Source: Pyrocephalus nanus
Lineage: Eukaryota; Chordata; Aves; Passeriformes; Tyrannidae
Assembly (NCBI GenBank): GCA_038380795.1
Contig: CM076275.1
Location: forward strand, 8,589,001-8,653,000
Direction: 5' to 3'
Length of the DNA: 64,000 nt
This document shows, one piece after another, positions 49,826 to 62,846 of this stretch; within the stretch, counting starts at the first letter, position 1; the number at the start of each line of letters is the position of its first letter. The notes beneath the pieces are model-generated. The model was not told the origin of the DNA. It was given only the letters and a program-made list of their open reading frames with translations, and searched no databases. The position numbers were made by a program, and so were the translations under genes.

Positions 49826-52800
49826 GGCTCTGCCACTGAGCTGCATCAGAAGAACCTGCATCTCTTCCCTTCCCGGCTCTCACTTGCAGTTCCCAGCCAA
49901 CTTTGACACGCCAAGTTACTGGCATTACACAAGTGACTGTGAGAAAATGCAATAGACTTGATGATCTTTAATGAAGCATAATCTGTTCAGCAGTGAAAAT
50001 GAATCAACCAGATCTAAAATTTCAACTTTAATCTCCTGTAGAACCAGGTTAGCCCAGCAAAGCAGTTCTGGTCCCCTCTTGTTCTTTCCTGTGAAGAATA
50101 AATCACTTGGTAAAGGTCCATGTAAATTAAAAACTAAAAGAGGGCATTTCACACAGTAGTATAAGAAGGACTGACTTCATTTAACCCTGTTATGCAGCTG
50201 TATCTGAGATCACATGATCTACTCAGATGTGGCCATAAAATTCCCAACAATATGTTAAGAAAAATTTTACCGAGGTTTCCCAAATCCCCAAAGTACTGAA
50301 TAAATACCTGGGAAATTAAAACAGTTTATATTCTGAGTGTGAAACCAAACCCTCTCTTGTCAACTCTGTACAGGCTACATGGGTCTCAACAGACTTATGG
50401 CGGTGGCACAAGTTTAACAAAGGGCTGAAGAACAGTGTTTAAGAACAGAATTGATTTTTAAGACATGGATTAAGCTCATATATTTTTATGATTCCATTCA
50501 TATGCAAGTTGTATCTGTGTTGATGAAGGTATGAAAACATAAGGATAAAAGAGAGGTATGATTTGCAGAGAGAAACATATTTTATTAGATCAAACATGTA
50601 AATTTTCAAGAATAACAGCTCCTCTTTAAATATACAGTTCTTGTTGGTTCTTCTTAAATATTGCAGCGTGGTGTGTTAACATTTCCAGCTGTTTCTCCAT
50701 GTGTAACCCCAAATTATCTTGTTGCTCCTCCTCTGTGCCAGCCATGTTGATGACACACAAATATACCAGTAGACAGAAGTGGAGAGACTTTCCTTGTGAA
50801 CAAACTTGTCTACCCATGATATTCACAGATGTGCTACTGACTTTATTGGAAACACCATTTGAAAAACACCTTTGCTCTTCGTTAGACACTGCTGAGATGC
50901 ATTTTTAGATGGTGGTGCCAAAATATTGAAATAAAAAATGTAAAGAGAGACTTATTGACTCACCATTGGTCAATAAACCCAGAAAAAATTACAGTTCTGG
51001 TCAGGCAAACCAGAAAAACCACCCATGATGACATGTTCCTGAGCTCTCTCAGATCCCAGGTTCATTTAGGATAATATTTCTGACAAGTGAAAGCAAGAAT
51101 ATTTATGTAGTTGGGGATTCTTGTAATGCAACCAGCTAGGAAATAAGTAAGGCTACTGCTGATTTCATATATGCCAACCAAAACCAAGAGAGGATAAAAG
51201 TCAAGGAGTCTTAAGAACTGAGTGAGATTTAGCCACCATCAGTGCAGGCAGGATTCACCCCGTAGGCTTTGTATGGCACTGCTTGTTACTGACTCACTGA
51301 GAACAAAACTGCTTTGCTATTTTTAAACACCATTTTTTGCCAACTGTTTAATGCATTAGACCCTGATTTTCTCCTTATGGAGCTTTAAATACTGAGAGTT
51401 TTGTTAAAGATAAGGCCAGGAAAGATAATGTTTAAACTTAATATTTTAATACATGAAAACACATAGATATCCCTTACTGGACATTCCTACTGACTATGGC
51501 ATTTGTATATTAAAGACAACAATCAAAGTGTGTTATTTTAATCAAAGAATAGAAACAGATGATATAACACAAAAACAAGGTGTCAAATCTTCTCTTAAGT
51601 GAAGAGAGTGAGATTTAGCTCTGTTTTTAAACCAAGTCAATGGGGATGCATTTGACAATGTTTTCAAACAAACCACTAAGCTGCAATTAAATACTAATAA
51701 AGTCACTGGGATCAAAAGTGATGAAGGAGAGGTTAAATATTTGTAACAAACCTTGCCACATTGAGAACAACTGCCCATTCATTTAAAATCAGTATAAAAA
51801 CAGTGGGGTCAGTTGTAATTTCATTTGCTTTGGTATAACCCTGGATTAACTCCACAGAGGTCACCAGAGTGATACTGATACTAAAAAAAGGACAAAAGGA
51901 TCCTGTTGAGTTGTGTTCTGCTTGAAATATGCTTCTACCATTCCATCTGCAAGCAGGATGATCTGCATTTTTTGTGAAGGAATGTATGAAAATTTATATG
52001 TTTTTTGTGCAATGAGTATGAACATAATAATCAATATTAAGCAATATTACTCTTGCAGACAGGGGTAGTTTTAAACCATGTATGAGGGAAATAGGACTTT
52101 CTCCTTAGAAGAATTTTGAGAATTTAAACAACATGTTTCTATTATAAAATGTTTGGATTTTAAAACTTTTTTTTATCTGTAAATATAACATTCTTTTGCC
52201 TTCAGATGACATCTCTGCACTTTCACACAATTGCCCCTCCAAAGCAATCTTTACATCAGTCAAACCCTGCAAACAAATAACAACCTGCTTCTGAATTGTG
52301 CCCCTTGTGTCACCATTCATGGTTACATCCAGAGGCTGACAAAAAGCTGCTGGACTAGAGCAGCTTCATTTTTATCAGAGCTTACTGATCATTTTGTACA
52401 GAACTTTTGGCAAGAAGGAGGTGATTCGTTGGACTGAGATAAGCCCCCCTGAAGTACTCACCAAACAGATGGAATTTGTGTTTGTTTGAAATCTTCGGGA
52501 TGAGGTAAGTTCACTTGAAGAGCAAAAACTGATTTGTCAATTTGCCTCAAGATATAACAGCAACATAATCAAGGCAGTGGTAGAGAGGAGTGAACTCAAG
52601 CCCTCTTGTGGAACAACGCTAATCATTCACAGTAGTTATCTGTGGTATGAATAATTCACAGATTCATAAGATTTTTGCATTAGAAATCAGTACACTTCTC
52701 TTCTTCCCTCTCCAAGATCATTCTACATTCCTTCTTTATCCCCTCAAAAACTGCAGAGCTCACTCCAGTGGCCCTGACAATGACATCCCAGCAAAGCATG

Positions 52801-54474
52801 CAACAGTGTTTGGGAAGATGGAGTGGTGGTGCTTGGAAGTGGCCACTGAGTGCTGCTGTCCAGAGGATAAAGCCAATTTTAAAGCCTAAGTCAGCATTCA
52901 AATGCTCAGGAAGAAATTGCTCTAGTGTTAAGTAGTGTGAAATTGTTGAGATATTTTATGACCACTGGAATCCTCCAGAGCTAGAAAATGTAAGGAGAAA
53001 AAAAAAAATATCTGTTAGACTCATCAGTCAGCTCTTGATTAGTATGCATATAGTCCCTTAACATAAACGAAGAATTTACTCTCTGTGCAGTTTAATGGCA
53101 ACAAAAACAATCCTTGAAATATTCTCAGATGCAGAAAAATACATTTTAAGTGCAGCTACCAAAAGACTGTAATGAGCAGCAGGACTGCAGATAAGACTTC
53201 AAAATTATACTATGCAGCCTCATTTCCTTTTCTCACATAGTATTTGTAATTCATACAGTAACCATTAGAGAAATAAATTTAAGTTTTAAAGATGTTTTGT
53301 ATCACTAGCCTTTTTTCATGCTCAAAATAACTGATATTAAGAAAGAAAATTGCATTTGTGAAGGTTGGATTCTACTATCAAAATACATGCAGATTTATGA
53401 GAACTCTCATGAGAAAGAAATTCTGTAGAGGTCTCACCATTGGTAGTGATTTCTTTTGGAGTGCCAATGAATTTTTGAGAAGTATCATTCTGACCACACA
53501 GTTCTAGATGTCTCCTTTCCATGCCTCATTTAAAGTAAATATTTGAAAACATGAGTTTTCTGAATAAATCAATTGCAACTCTGTGCAGTCTATTAAAATC
53601 ACTTAATCTGTAACCGCTCTTTTAATTGATACATAACAAGAGGAAATAACAATTTGTTTGGATGCCACTGAACCATAAAGTTTATGTTCCAGGCAAGCAT
53701 TTTGCTGCGAGTGAAGGAGGTGCATCAGAGGTCAGCTTCTTCAAAAACAGTCTGCCTGTTTCCTTCTTTCTGACCATGGGTGGAATAGCATTTATTCCAT
53801 TAGTTAGGGCAATCTGCAAATGAAACAGGAGGAATTACTCCTCTGACTGAAAATCAGGTGGCCGTTAATGCCACTCTTTCTGTCTGGGCTCAGTCCTGTG
53901 ATTGCAGTTACTACTCATGCACTGAGGATTCCACTGACTCAGGGTCATATTCAGCACCCATTTCCCAGTGTGTGAGAGGGTGTAAAAGTTTCCAACTGGA
54001 AGAGGAAGGGACATCTCGGCATGGAGAAGATTCAAGAAGAACTTGGTCACTTCAGTGTGAAGGGCAGAAAAAGGCTAAAAAATATAGGTTGGGTTCTCAA
54101 CTGCATTCCTGATTTCATTTAATTGCATTGACCTCAATAGATGTGTCCATGTTAACTCCATCTGAGGCTCAAGCTTGTGATTTATAAGCAGAAGCAAAAT
54201 TGTTCCAACAATTTTTTATTCAAAATTGCAGATTGTGCGACCCAGTTCTGCAAAAAAGCTAATGGACTACACAATCCCTGAAGAATACATTTATGGATTC
54301 ACTGCCTTTGCTAAAAAGGGACTAATTTCTCATCCACTGTAAACTGACCAGATGTTTAGGTCCAGCTGCACAACCCCTCAATCTGGAAACAGGCTGCCAT
54401 CAGCCTTTTGATCATTTCCCTGAGACAACCATCTGCTCTCTGTTTTCCCCTTCTTCTGCTCTTTGTCTCCACAG
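49826..54474. other. Non-coding unique sequence
   Basis: No gene or recognised element is seen. There is an A11 run at 52998-53008. Open frames do not exceed 88 codons. The last 55 bases form a long pyrimidine tract that serves as the acceptor of the next feature. Confidence 0.55.
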
Positions 54475-54538
54475 GCTTCCCTGAAGGCTTCCCTCAGCAT
54501 GGTGTTATTTTGAGCCTTGATTTGAAGGAGGATATATG
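54475..54538 (+). other. Candidate 64-nt exon, gene not recognised
   Basis: The acceptor is one of the strongest in the window, a C/T-rich tract of about 40 bases ending TCTCCACAG at 54474. The donor, ATATG|GTAATTT at 54539, is weak. Only one frame is open. After two bases completing a phase-1 codon it reads FPEGFPQHGVILSLDL and four more residues, leaving two bases at the end. The entry phase matches the exit phase of the 1875-1919 and 22096-22128 segments. A near-duplicate GGCTTCCCT occurs twice within the first 20 bases. The peptide is not recognised, and the weak donor argues for a pseudo-exon. Confidence 0.2.
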
Positions 54539-55834
54539 GTAATTTCATTTACTCTCAAAAACTGGTCAGGCAGGATCTGTTTTCCCTGATGTAACTTCAT
54601 AAAAGCCACGGGGATGTCTTCCCAAAGAGCCACACACGTGTCTGTGCTTTCTATCCTGCTTCTCGTAGTTCTGTGCCTCAGATTTGTGTACACATCTATA
54701 CCCACAGGACCCCCAGAGATACAACATGAGAACATGCACATTATGGTCTCCAAGAACACCAAAGGGAACACCCCAAAATTGCTCATTAGTTAACAAAATT
54801 TGAATCAGATGAATTACTGAAGCTGAAATCGCCCTGATTTTGTCTCTCCAGAGGCTTTTGGCTATGGAAACACACTCTTGAGGAATCCCCTCTTGTCAGA
54901 ATTTATTTCATCCTCATCTGAAAAATCCTCAACGAGCTTGCAAGCTGAATTTCAGTGAATAAACTGCAAGGTCCACCCAGCTCCCAAATTGTTACCAAAT
55001 GGATGAGAGTTGAGAAATTGTTTAGCAAGGGAGATTTTGGCAATACCTGAAATATAGTCGCTTGTTTGTGTTACACTGCAGCTTCTGTATTTCAATAAGT
55101 AATCTTCCTGCCTCTGAGGGCTACAAGGGAAATACACATAAATATATGCATATATAAAACTGGTAAATAGTACTATGAATAAAACTCACAGAAAAGGTGT
55201 CCAAAGTGTTCACACTTTTTGCTATTTTTAAATAAATTTATTGTGTTCATAATTTTTACTGTGATCTGTGGAACTGAAGATAAACTGAGTATTTTTCGTT
55301 TTAGTAGAAATCAGGAGAAAAGTAAGGTGACTGCTCAAATTCCTGAGCAGGATTCTGGGATGATGATCAGGGAACTGAACTCTATAAGGAGCCTTCTACA
55401 AGTTCATAATGTAATAATGAACTGCAGCAATAAAATCCAATCCCAGCAGCAGTAATGGGTATTTTACCACGAACTTCAGAGGAAACAACACTCACATGAG
55501 GGTTTGCACAGATCAGATGCACTCAGAAAAACTTCTTTTTTGTGACCCGCTAGCAAGGCTTAGTGCCTTGACTCAAGCAGTTTCTTCTTAAAACAGTGAT
55601 AATGATCATCAGCATGTACAGAAACAAATTGTTTCAAAGGGATCATCTGAATAAAATATGAAAGGTAAACAGGAAAAGCCATAAAATGCTCAAGTGAAAG
55701 CTGAAAAATTTCACTAGCAAAAGTTTCAGCTCCCATCTTCTATGTAATTCTTGGTTTCTTTTCAACCTCCTGCCCAACTGCCTCATCCTTGAAAACTGCC
55801 ATCAGCCTTTTGGCCACAGCTCAGTCTTTTAATG
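54539..55834. other. Non-coding unique sequence
   Basis: Nothing recognisable is seen. Background frames of 60-93 codons on both strands and AT-rich microsatellite-like sequence near 55140-55160. Confidence 0.5.
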
Positions 55835-55975
55835 CCATTGTTGACAATACTACACCCATATTGATTGTTGCTTTTAATTAGCATGGAGCGCATGGGGAGG
55901 AATGAAATTAGTTTGTTCGGTTTCATTACACTCACGGCATTGTGCGATCCAAGTGTCAATAAATTACTATTCTTT
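55835..55975. promoter_or_regulatory. Possible conserved non-coding element with SOX-type and homeodomain-type sites
   Basis: The block starts with ATTGTTGACAAT (55837-55848), an inverted pair of ATTGT/ACAAT SOX-type cores. It continues with ATTGTTG, a TTTTAATTAGC homeodomain-type site (about 55872-55882), and four CpGs in about 60 bp (GAGCGC, TTCGGT, CACGGC, TGCGAT contexts) in DNA otherwise nearly free of CpG. Together these resemble a developmental enhancer core. No conservation could be tested. Confidence 0.25.
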
Positions 55976-58466
55976 TTATTAAACAACAACAACAACTCTC
56001 TCTATTATCTAAATTACAAAAGGCTGCATCACTTGGTTGCAAAAGAGACCTTGCACATTAATGAAGGGATGTAACAGCAATCTCTCAGCAAGGTTGAATA
56101 GGAAAATGTTAATCATCCAGTAAAGCATTAGCCTTGGCATATTTTATTTCAGCCTCGGAATGAGCTACTCACATTTGACCTTCTCTACAACATAAGTTTA
56201 AAGAACTGATAATGCCATGTGACAGAACAATCCATTTGTAAGTAGTTTATTAAAATCATGTAGGTATATGCTAATTAAAATAACACAGAGTCACTGTCAA
56301 TGATTGCCTTAGACAGATCAGTTTGAAACAAAACAAGTCATTGAGCCACTGTGTTTTATGGATGTTTTTTCCTGCTGAAGTGGTGACCATATTCAAATTC
56401 TGGCAATCACAAGGGTCCTATCCTCAACTCTGGCATTCTAGGATGAACTAGAAAATAGCAGTCAGTAATTCCTTTTCTAAGGATTTCCTTCTTGCTCCCA
56501 CCAAAATGCCAGGTGAGTTCTGAGGGAGCCAGACTACCTTGAAAGAGTTGGATTCACACCTGTAAGTTGGTGTTGACCCATTCCTTGGGCAGGGCACAGG
56601 CTCTGCACTGGCAGAGGCCATGGCTGAACCAGGGAGGTAGAAGAGGAATTGGGGCAGTAAAAAGCCAGTGAATGGAAACCATGGGCAAGTCTCAAAGAAA
56701 GAACTCATAATAACATTCAGTAAGACCCTCTTCACGGATGTACTGACATTTATTGATCCATTAGATGATTTCCTTTGTGAATGCACAGTTTGGGTGGTTT
56801 TAGGCTGATGCAGAGCCTGTTATGGTCAATTTAAATCAGGATAATAGTATTGAAACCTACCAGTGAAACAACCCTGCAGACACCACTTCAGGTTTTCTGA
56901 TCATAAAGAAACCAGCACCTTGGCCCCACAAAATCTGCAGCCAAAGTGATGCTGTGTCTTCCAGGGGTCAGTGTAAATGACTCTCCTGTTTCCCAAGATT
57001 CAGAGTACCATGGTGCCATTTCACAGATAAACAAACCTCTTTACTAGATAAATAAATAGTATCATATTATTCTTTTCATTATTAGCCCCATTCTTATTTA
57101 GAAGGTGGTTCAAGGGTCAATATACTTTTCAAAATTAAATGTATGTATTACTTGCTATAACAAACCAAGGGTCAAATTACATTCACATATTTGTATTACT
57201 TTGGGAAACATCTCTATTTTGAGTATCAGTATTGAAATATTATACTTCTAAATGAGTTTACATATTTCTTTTCTTTAAAGAACTGTGTTGAATTAATTGT
57301 GTTTTCGTATAAACAACTTTTAAAAAATTAATTATAACTAAGGTAAGAAATAGAACTAACCATCTCATTGGGAGTGGAAATGTCCCTGCAACAGGGCTTT
57401 AAAAAATAAAAATGACACAATAGGTTAATAATGTGTGTTATAAATGAGTTTCCATTTTCTTAGTAACATATGATTAATCAACATAATTGCAAGTCATACT
57501 GTGAGTAATGCAGAAATTTAATTTGTATAGGCTTGGTGATGAAGTCAGTCAAATGAGCCTTTCACCTTTGTTCAAAGCCTTTGTTTTAGACACGGGGTTA
57601 AACATGATTGTCTCATTCTCTCTTGGGGCACTTCAAAAAAGCTGCAAACAAATCTGGAAAAGTTATTGGCTCCCATTTAGGAGAAGAACTCAGTGATAGT
57701 GACAAATGTATCAGTGGGAGCTGTGCTTGGGAAGACTGTGAAATACCAGGTAGGACTGCTACTGACATCTATTTGCTGTTCTAAAATGTAGAAATTCCCA
57801 AACAAAAACCGGTTTTAGAGTAAATCAATAATCAGAGAATGAATATTGAGAGGTTTTGTTTTGTCCTGCTTTGTTTTTTAAATCCATCCTCAAGTAGAAT
57901 ATCCAGAAATCAATCCATCTGTGGGTTATGAGCTTGGAGCAAGGTAGAATTGCACATCCTAAACATTACCAGTTAGAAGCAGAATTATTCCAAAAATAGG
58001 GTATCACAAATGTTGTTACAGACATTCAGGAGTTGTAAGGCATTTCCTGTAGTTTCACCAAAATTTTAAATCCCTGTGGAAGACAGGACTACACTCCTAA
58101 CTCCATTTGGAAATTTAGTATTCAAAAAGACATTCAGGAAAGAGTCTATTCTGTTTCAGATATTGCAGAAATTGTGGGATTATCCAATAGAGAAGCATAT
58201 AAATGCTATAAACAGGACTTAAATGGTTATTCCTTAAATACCACTGTCCAAATATGAATGCAGAAACTTATCCCTCATATAGAGCTGTAGCTTTCAAAGA
58301 TTAACATGTATTAGTGAATAGTAAATTCACCTTCAAAAACTGCCTCTTAAACTTGGATGAATCTTCCTCTTCACCTTGCAGTGATATATTTAAAATCTGA
58401 CTGCATTCAGAATGGCTGGCTCTCTTTGGGGGGAAAAAGCTGCCCTGGCAGGAGCCGGGAATGAAG
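55976..58466. other. Non-coding unique sequence
   Basis: No gene or recognised repeat family. It begins with a short AAC repeat and includes very AT-rich DNA near 57.05-57.5 kb. The 112-codon minus-strand frame at 56448-56786 has no recognisable motif. Confidence 0.5.
55982..55996. repeat. (AAC)5 trinucleotide microsatellite
   Basis: Five perfect AAC units follow an A-rich leader. Confidence 0.85.
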
Positions 58467-58556
58467 AATCACAGAATCACAGAATCTCCTGAGTTGGAAG
58501 GGACCCAAAGGGGTCATGGAATTCCAACTCCTGGCCCTGCACTGGACCACTCCAAG
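58467..58556 (-). mobile_element. Short CR1 3'-end fragment with AATCACAG tail
   Basis: The plus strand begins with a repeated 8-mer (AATCACAGAATCACAGAATC), the CR1 tail in reverse complement. It continues with CTGAGTTGGAAGGGACCCA, GGTCATGGAATTCCAACTCC and TGGCCCTGCACTGGACCA, which match a CR1 subfamily common in neoavian genomes. It is truncated after about 90 bp and has no coding capacity. Confidence 0.9.
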
Positions 58557-61500
58557 AAAACTGATGTTTCATAACCATTTTCCTTTACTGAGTAAAGTCT
58601 CTTTAGAGAATCACTGAAGCAAAACCAGCAGAACAAAAAACCAAAATTTCAGGGAAAAATAGTTTGTTGAACAATAAGTTTCCATATAAAAGCTGAAATT
58701 TTTTCAGCCAGTCCAACCATTTCTGGTGGGGAATGAGTTTGCAAAGCTCCTCCAGTTGGACAGGACCTCCATTTTCAGAAGGGTAATTCTGAAACTGGGA
58801 TGATCCAAGCAACAGAACAAGTCCTACTGTGTCATCCTTAGAAAATTAGATATATCTCTTCTCTCATCACAAAACTTTATTAAATTTTGTATACAGCAAC
58901 ATGCATCAGATGCAGATTTATAAAAAGACAACTGACTCCCTGCAGATTGAGATAAATTCAACTAAGAGAAAAAAATTAATTTTTTTTTCAGATTCAGGCA
59001 TAAAATCTGATAAAAGTTCAGGCTTTACAGATTTTTAATTACTTGAAAAAACACCTCTAGAGCAGCCATGCTGTTCATATCCAAAGAAAGAAAGTTAACT
59101 GCTGAAATACACTCAGCAACTTGACTACATTAAACCACTAACAGATCTGTTGTAATTAATCTTTCTTGTCATTTAATAAGGAAAACAAAGGGGTATTAAA
59201 ATAAGTTTCATCAAAGTTTGTGAATTGAAATGCTGTGCATTCTAAACAGCCTGTGGTTTGAGATCTTTCTGTAATAAATAACAAGGAATGTGCTTGCACT
59301 TACGGTGTTTGGGCCAGCATAATTGCTATAAAAAATAATTACCAGTAATTTTCCTCTTGCATTAGATCAGTTGATGAAGAGGAATAACAAAAAGCTTTTC
59401 TTCTCTTTGTAGTTCAACACATGCAAAACAATAGCATTGAAATTCAAATCAAACAGGCAGATACAGCCTCTATGGGATGATCAACTGATAATACATGATT
59501 TTTTTTTTTTATAGCTGTAGTAAGTGTTTACAGTAGATTGAAGTCCAGTGGGACTGGAAAGGTATATAAATGTTTATTTCCACCTCCTGCCTGCATTTTA
59601 ATTTTATAGGGATTTCAGAACAGACTGAGCAGAGAGAAACATTTGTCCTTGTTGATTCTTTCTGATGAGTCCTGGTGGAGTACAGATCCATGTAGCTGCT
59701 ATTTCACACCCAACTATTCTCAAGGGGAAAAACACTCACAGTGAACCCCAGACTGACTGGCTGGCATGTTCTTGAGCCATCTACATTAAAATCAGCAAGG
59801 AAAAACTAAACTTATAGTCCTAATATTACTGCTTGGGAGTTGAGAGTGTAGGGGGAAGGGGTATACACTGGTAGTGAGCAGAATTATCTGGACTGCAAAC
59901 ACTATGGACTTTCAAAGCTGGTATATTGTAAGAAACCAAATAACCTTTTGTAAAGAGCCTTCAGTAGGGCCCATTACCCTTCTTGCTCCTGCTCTGAATC
60001 AGGAGTGCACAGTGCTCAGGGCACCCAGCTTGCCAGGGAGCTGCTTGAGAGAGGAAATACCTGTTTTGAGGTTTTACTGCAAAAATCTGTGATGTCTTGA
60101 AAGGGAAACACTTCTTCAGAAAGCAGTTTTGTACACAAAGGCTTCAAACTGGCGTTTCAGGAGCCCACAAATTGTCTTTGAATAGCCCAGAGCACCAGTG
60201 GGGACCAATAAGGCTCTTCTGATGAGAAGTGGGCCCTGAGCCAAAGCCAGCTTGGATGGAGGAAACGTTTTGCAGTGATTTCAGCAAATGCCAGATTTAG
60301 AGGGTTCAGATTCTGGCTCCTCCCAGCTGGAAAGGAGTGCAGTGAATACTGTTGCAAGCAGTTGTCCAAGGAGTAAAACCACCTGGAAACAGGGAAAAGG
60401 GAGACTATTTTTACTATGTTTAGTTGGGTGGGCATTTAAGTAACATGGAGAACTTCTTTCCTGGAAGTTCTGTCAGTGCAGTGCATGGGATCTCCACTGA
60501 CCTGGCTTTAGACATGTTAATTCTGAGGCTGCTGGGGCCACACACATTTCAGATTTGTTTGGGATTCCCAGCTACTCCCCACCATGACATAGAATCTCTC
60601 TGTTGGCACCAGCTGATGTGGAAAAGCACCCAAGGCAGACAAAAAGGCAGTTCTGGATGCTGGAACTTCCAATCTACATCACAGGCTGAGAGCCTTGCCT
60701 CAGATTTGCCCAGTAAACCAAGTTGTCCCTTCAAATAAGAACTTCTAGAAATGCTGTCATTCCTGGGAATAGGCTCTAGCATTGCCTGGGCACCTGAGTC
60801 CTTGTGTAAAGTATTTCACTACTGCGGAGGGAAATACCGCCTTTATGAAAGTTGCTGATGGTTCAAAACCTCTCCTTGTCAGATCTACAGCCAGGAGTGT
60901 ATCTGAGCCATTTTGCTCCAGGCAAAGAACAGATTTTTATAGAAATGTTCTTCCTCTTCCAAAATACAGAGAGGAAAAAAAAAAACCAAACCCAACCAAC
61001 CCCGAAACAGATGGAAAAGTATGAATATTGGATAATAATGAGTCACAGGGTGAGAGAAAGCCAAAACAATTTCTTCCATTTCCATCAAGTGGATAAGATC
61101 CACATGGACCAAAGGAAGTAAAACGAAAGAAATGGAAAGTCATTTCAAGGAATAACCTAAAAAGAAAAAATGTATATATTATATCACATGTTAGTTATAG
61201 AAGCCATGATGATATACATGGAAAACATATAAAATCTTTAATCTCATATTAAATACAGAAGAAGCTTTCAGAAATGTAGCCTAAATTTGTTTAATTTGCC
61301 TTCAACCTGCAATCGAGTTTACCAAGTGTATGGCTCACATTTGTTTAGAAATGTGGGGTTTGAAAGACAAGAGTAGATATTTTGCTGTATTTTTTTTTCT
61401 CTCCAATTTATTGAGGAGGCTTAATGAGGACCCAGACTTTAAGGGAGGAGAGCATCTAGGTTGACTTTGGGATTCAGTTTTACTCTTGGGGTTTAAGCCT

Positions 61501-62196
61501 TCTTTTCTCTTTCTCTTTTTTAAAAGAAGTGAAAATGATCCAGGGCCCAGATTTGAAGAAACTGCCAGTTCTTCTCAATTCCATTGTTGTTTGCAGATGT
61601 AGAGTAGGTCACTTGGACTTGACTTACAAGTGCAATTATGGCACTTAACAAGCTGGATTGCATTCTTTAAATGCTGCCAGCACAGAAAAGCAAGCCCAGT
61701 TAAGATCCAACACTAAATCTGGCCCTTCTCCTTAGATTCTTGTTTTTACATATAATTTCAAATGCATTCCTCATTAGCCACTTAGCCCAAAAAGGACTGC
61801 AGATAGGAAAGGCTGGGTTAGTTTGCACCAGAGGATTGCAGAGTCCCAGCTGGCACAGAAAAAAAGGAAATTACACCAGTGCACACCTAAGATTAACAAT
61901 AAACTTAATCTCCCTTAAATACCTTTAGCCTTTGAGGAGCAGCAGGTCAAAATCTCCTCTCAGTAGCTAACTCTGTCATTACCTAAACCACACACCACCC
62001 TAACTCTAATCCCTCAGAATTTGGGAATTATTCAAACTGTTACCCTTTTCAAACTGTTTCATGTGGAAGTGAAACTAAGGCACACTGTGCATATATAAGC
62101 TTGCATTCATATGTGTCTGCCTCCTGGAAACCTTTGAAGGTCTTCTCTAATATTACAACAATTGTGACAAGAGTTTGGAAGGTAGAATAGTATTCC
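58557..62196. other. Non-coding unique sequence
   Basis: No gene or recognised element. There is a T12 run at 59499-59510 and an A11 run at 60975-60985 leading into CCAA-type repeats. Minor open frames up to 104 codons (60424-60738) overlap frames on the other strand. Confidence 0.55.
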
Positions 62197-62218
62197 TTTT
62201 TTTTTTTTTTTTTTTTTT
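62197..62218. repeat. T22 mononucleotide tract
   Basis: Twenty-two consecutive T residues. On the minus strand this is an A22 tract, but no polyadenylation signal lies at a suitable distance on its 5' side, so it is listed as a simple repeat. Confidence 0.85.
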
Positions 62219-62821
62219 CCCTGATTTCACATTTAACAGGCTGCCCAGTTGAGTCTTCAACATTACCATCACTGGAGGAAAAATGTCACAGAGTACTGGA
62301 AAAAGCATAAGGCAGAGATGACAGAAATGTCTTTACCATGGTAAACTTGCTGGTCAAAACTCAGTTTGCAACAGACTCCTTCCCATGCAGCCATGAGCTG
62401 CAGCACAACCAGCACCACTCCAAAGCACTGATGGGAAAACCAAAGACAGAGACAGTCAATGCTAATGGTCACAACTCATATGCCCACACTGCTCAGTTTG
62501 GATATGAGCTCCAGGTCACCCATTTAACCCATTTTAAGCTTGCCCATATTTCTCAGTGTGGTGGAAAAGAACATTTCAAATCCATTCAAGGAACATAAAA
62601 ATTATCACTTCTTCCAAAGCTCTACCCAGTCAGAATTGCTGTGAACAGCAAAGACAAGGGACATTAATAACAATTACTGCGCAATTAGCTGCTGTCAAAT
62701 CTGGCCACCAGAGTGTTTGCTGCTGGGAACAAATACACACATTTCTTCCATTCTACTGTGTATTCGAACTATTAACTTGACATTTACATTCATTTGTACC
62801 TTAATTTATTCATGTCTATTC
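62219..62821. other. Non-coding sequence between two poly-T tracts
   Basis: An 86-codon plus-strand frame (62338-62598) is the longest here and is not recognised. No repeat family is seen. Confidence 0.45.
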
Positions 62822-62846
62822 TTTTTTTTTTTTTTTTTTTTTTTTT
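62822..62846. repeat. T25 mononucleotide tract, possible poly(A) tail of a minus-strand retrocopy
   Basis: Twenty-five consecutive T residues. Read on the minus strand, an AATAAA signal (plus-strand TTTATT at 62881-62886) lies 34 nt before an A25 tract. This resembles the end of a polyadenylated transcript copied into DNA. The spacing is slightly longer than usual and no coding sequence is recognised upstream of the signal, so a chance arrangement is possible. Confidence 0.4.
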
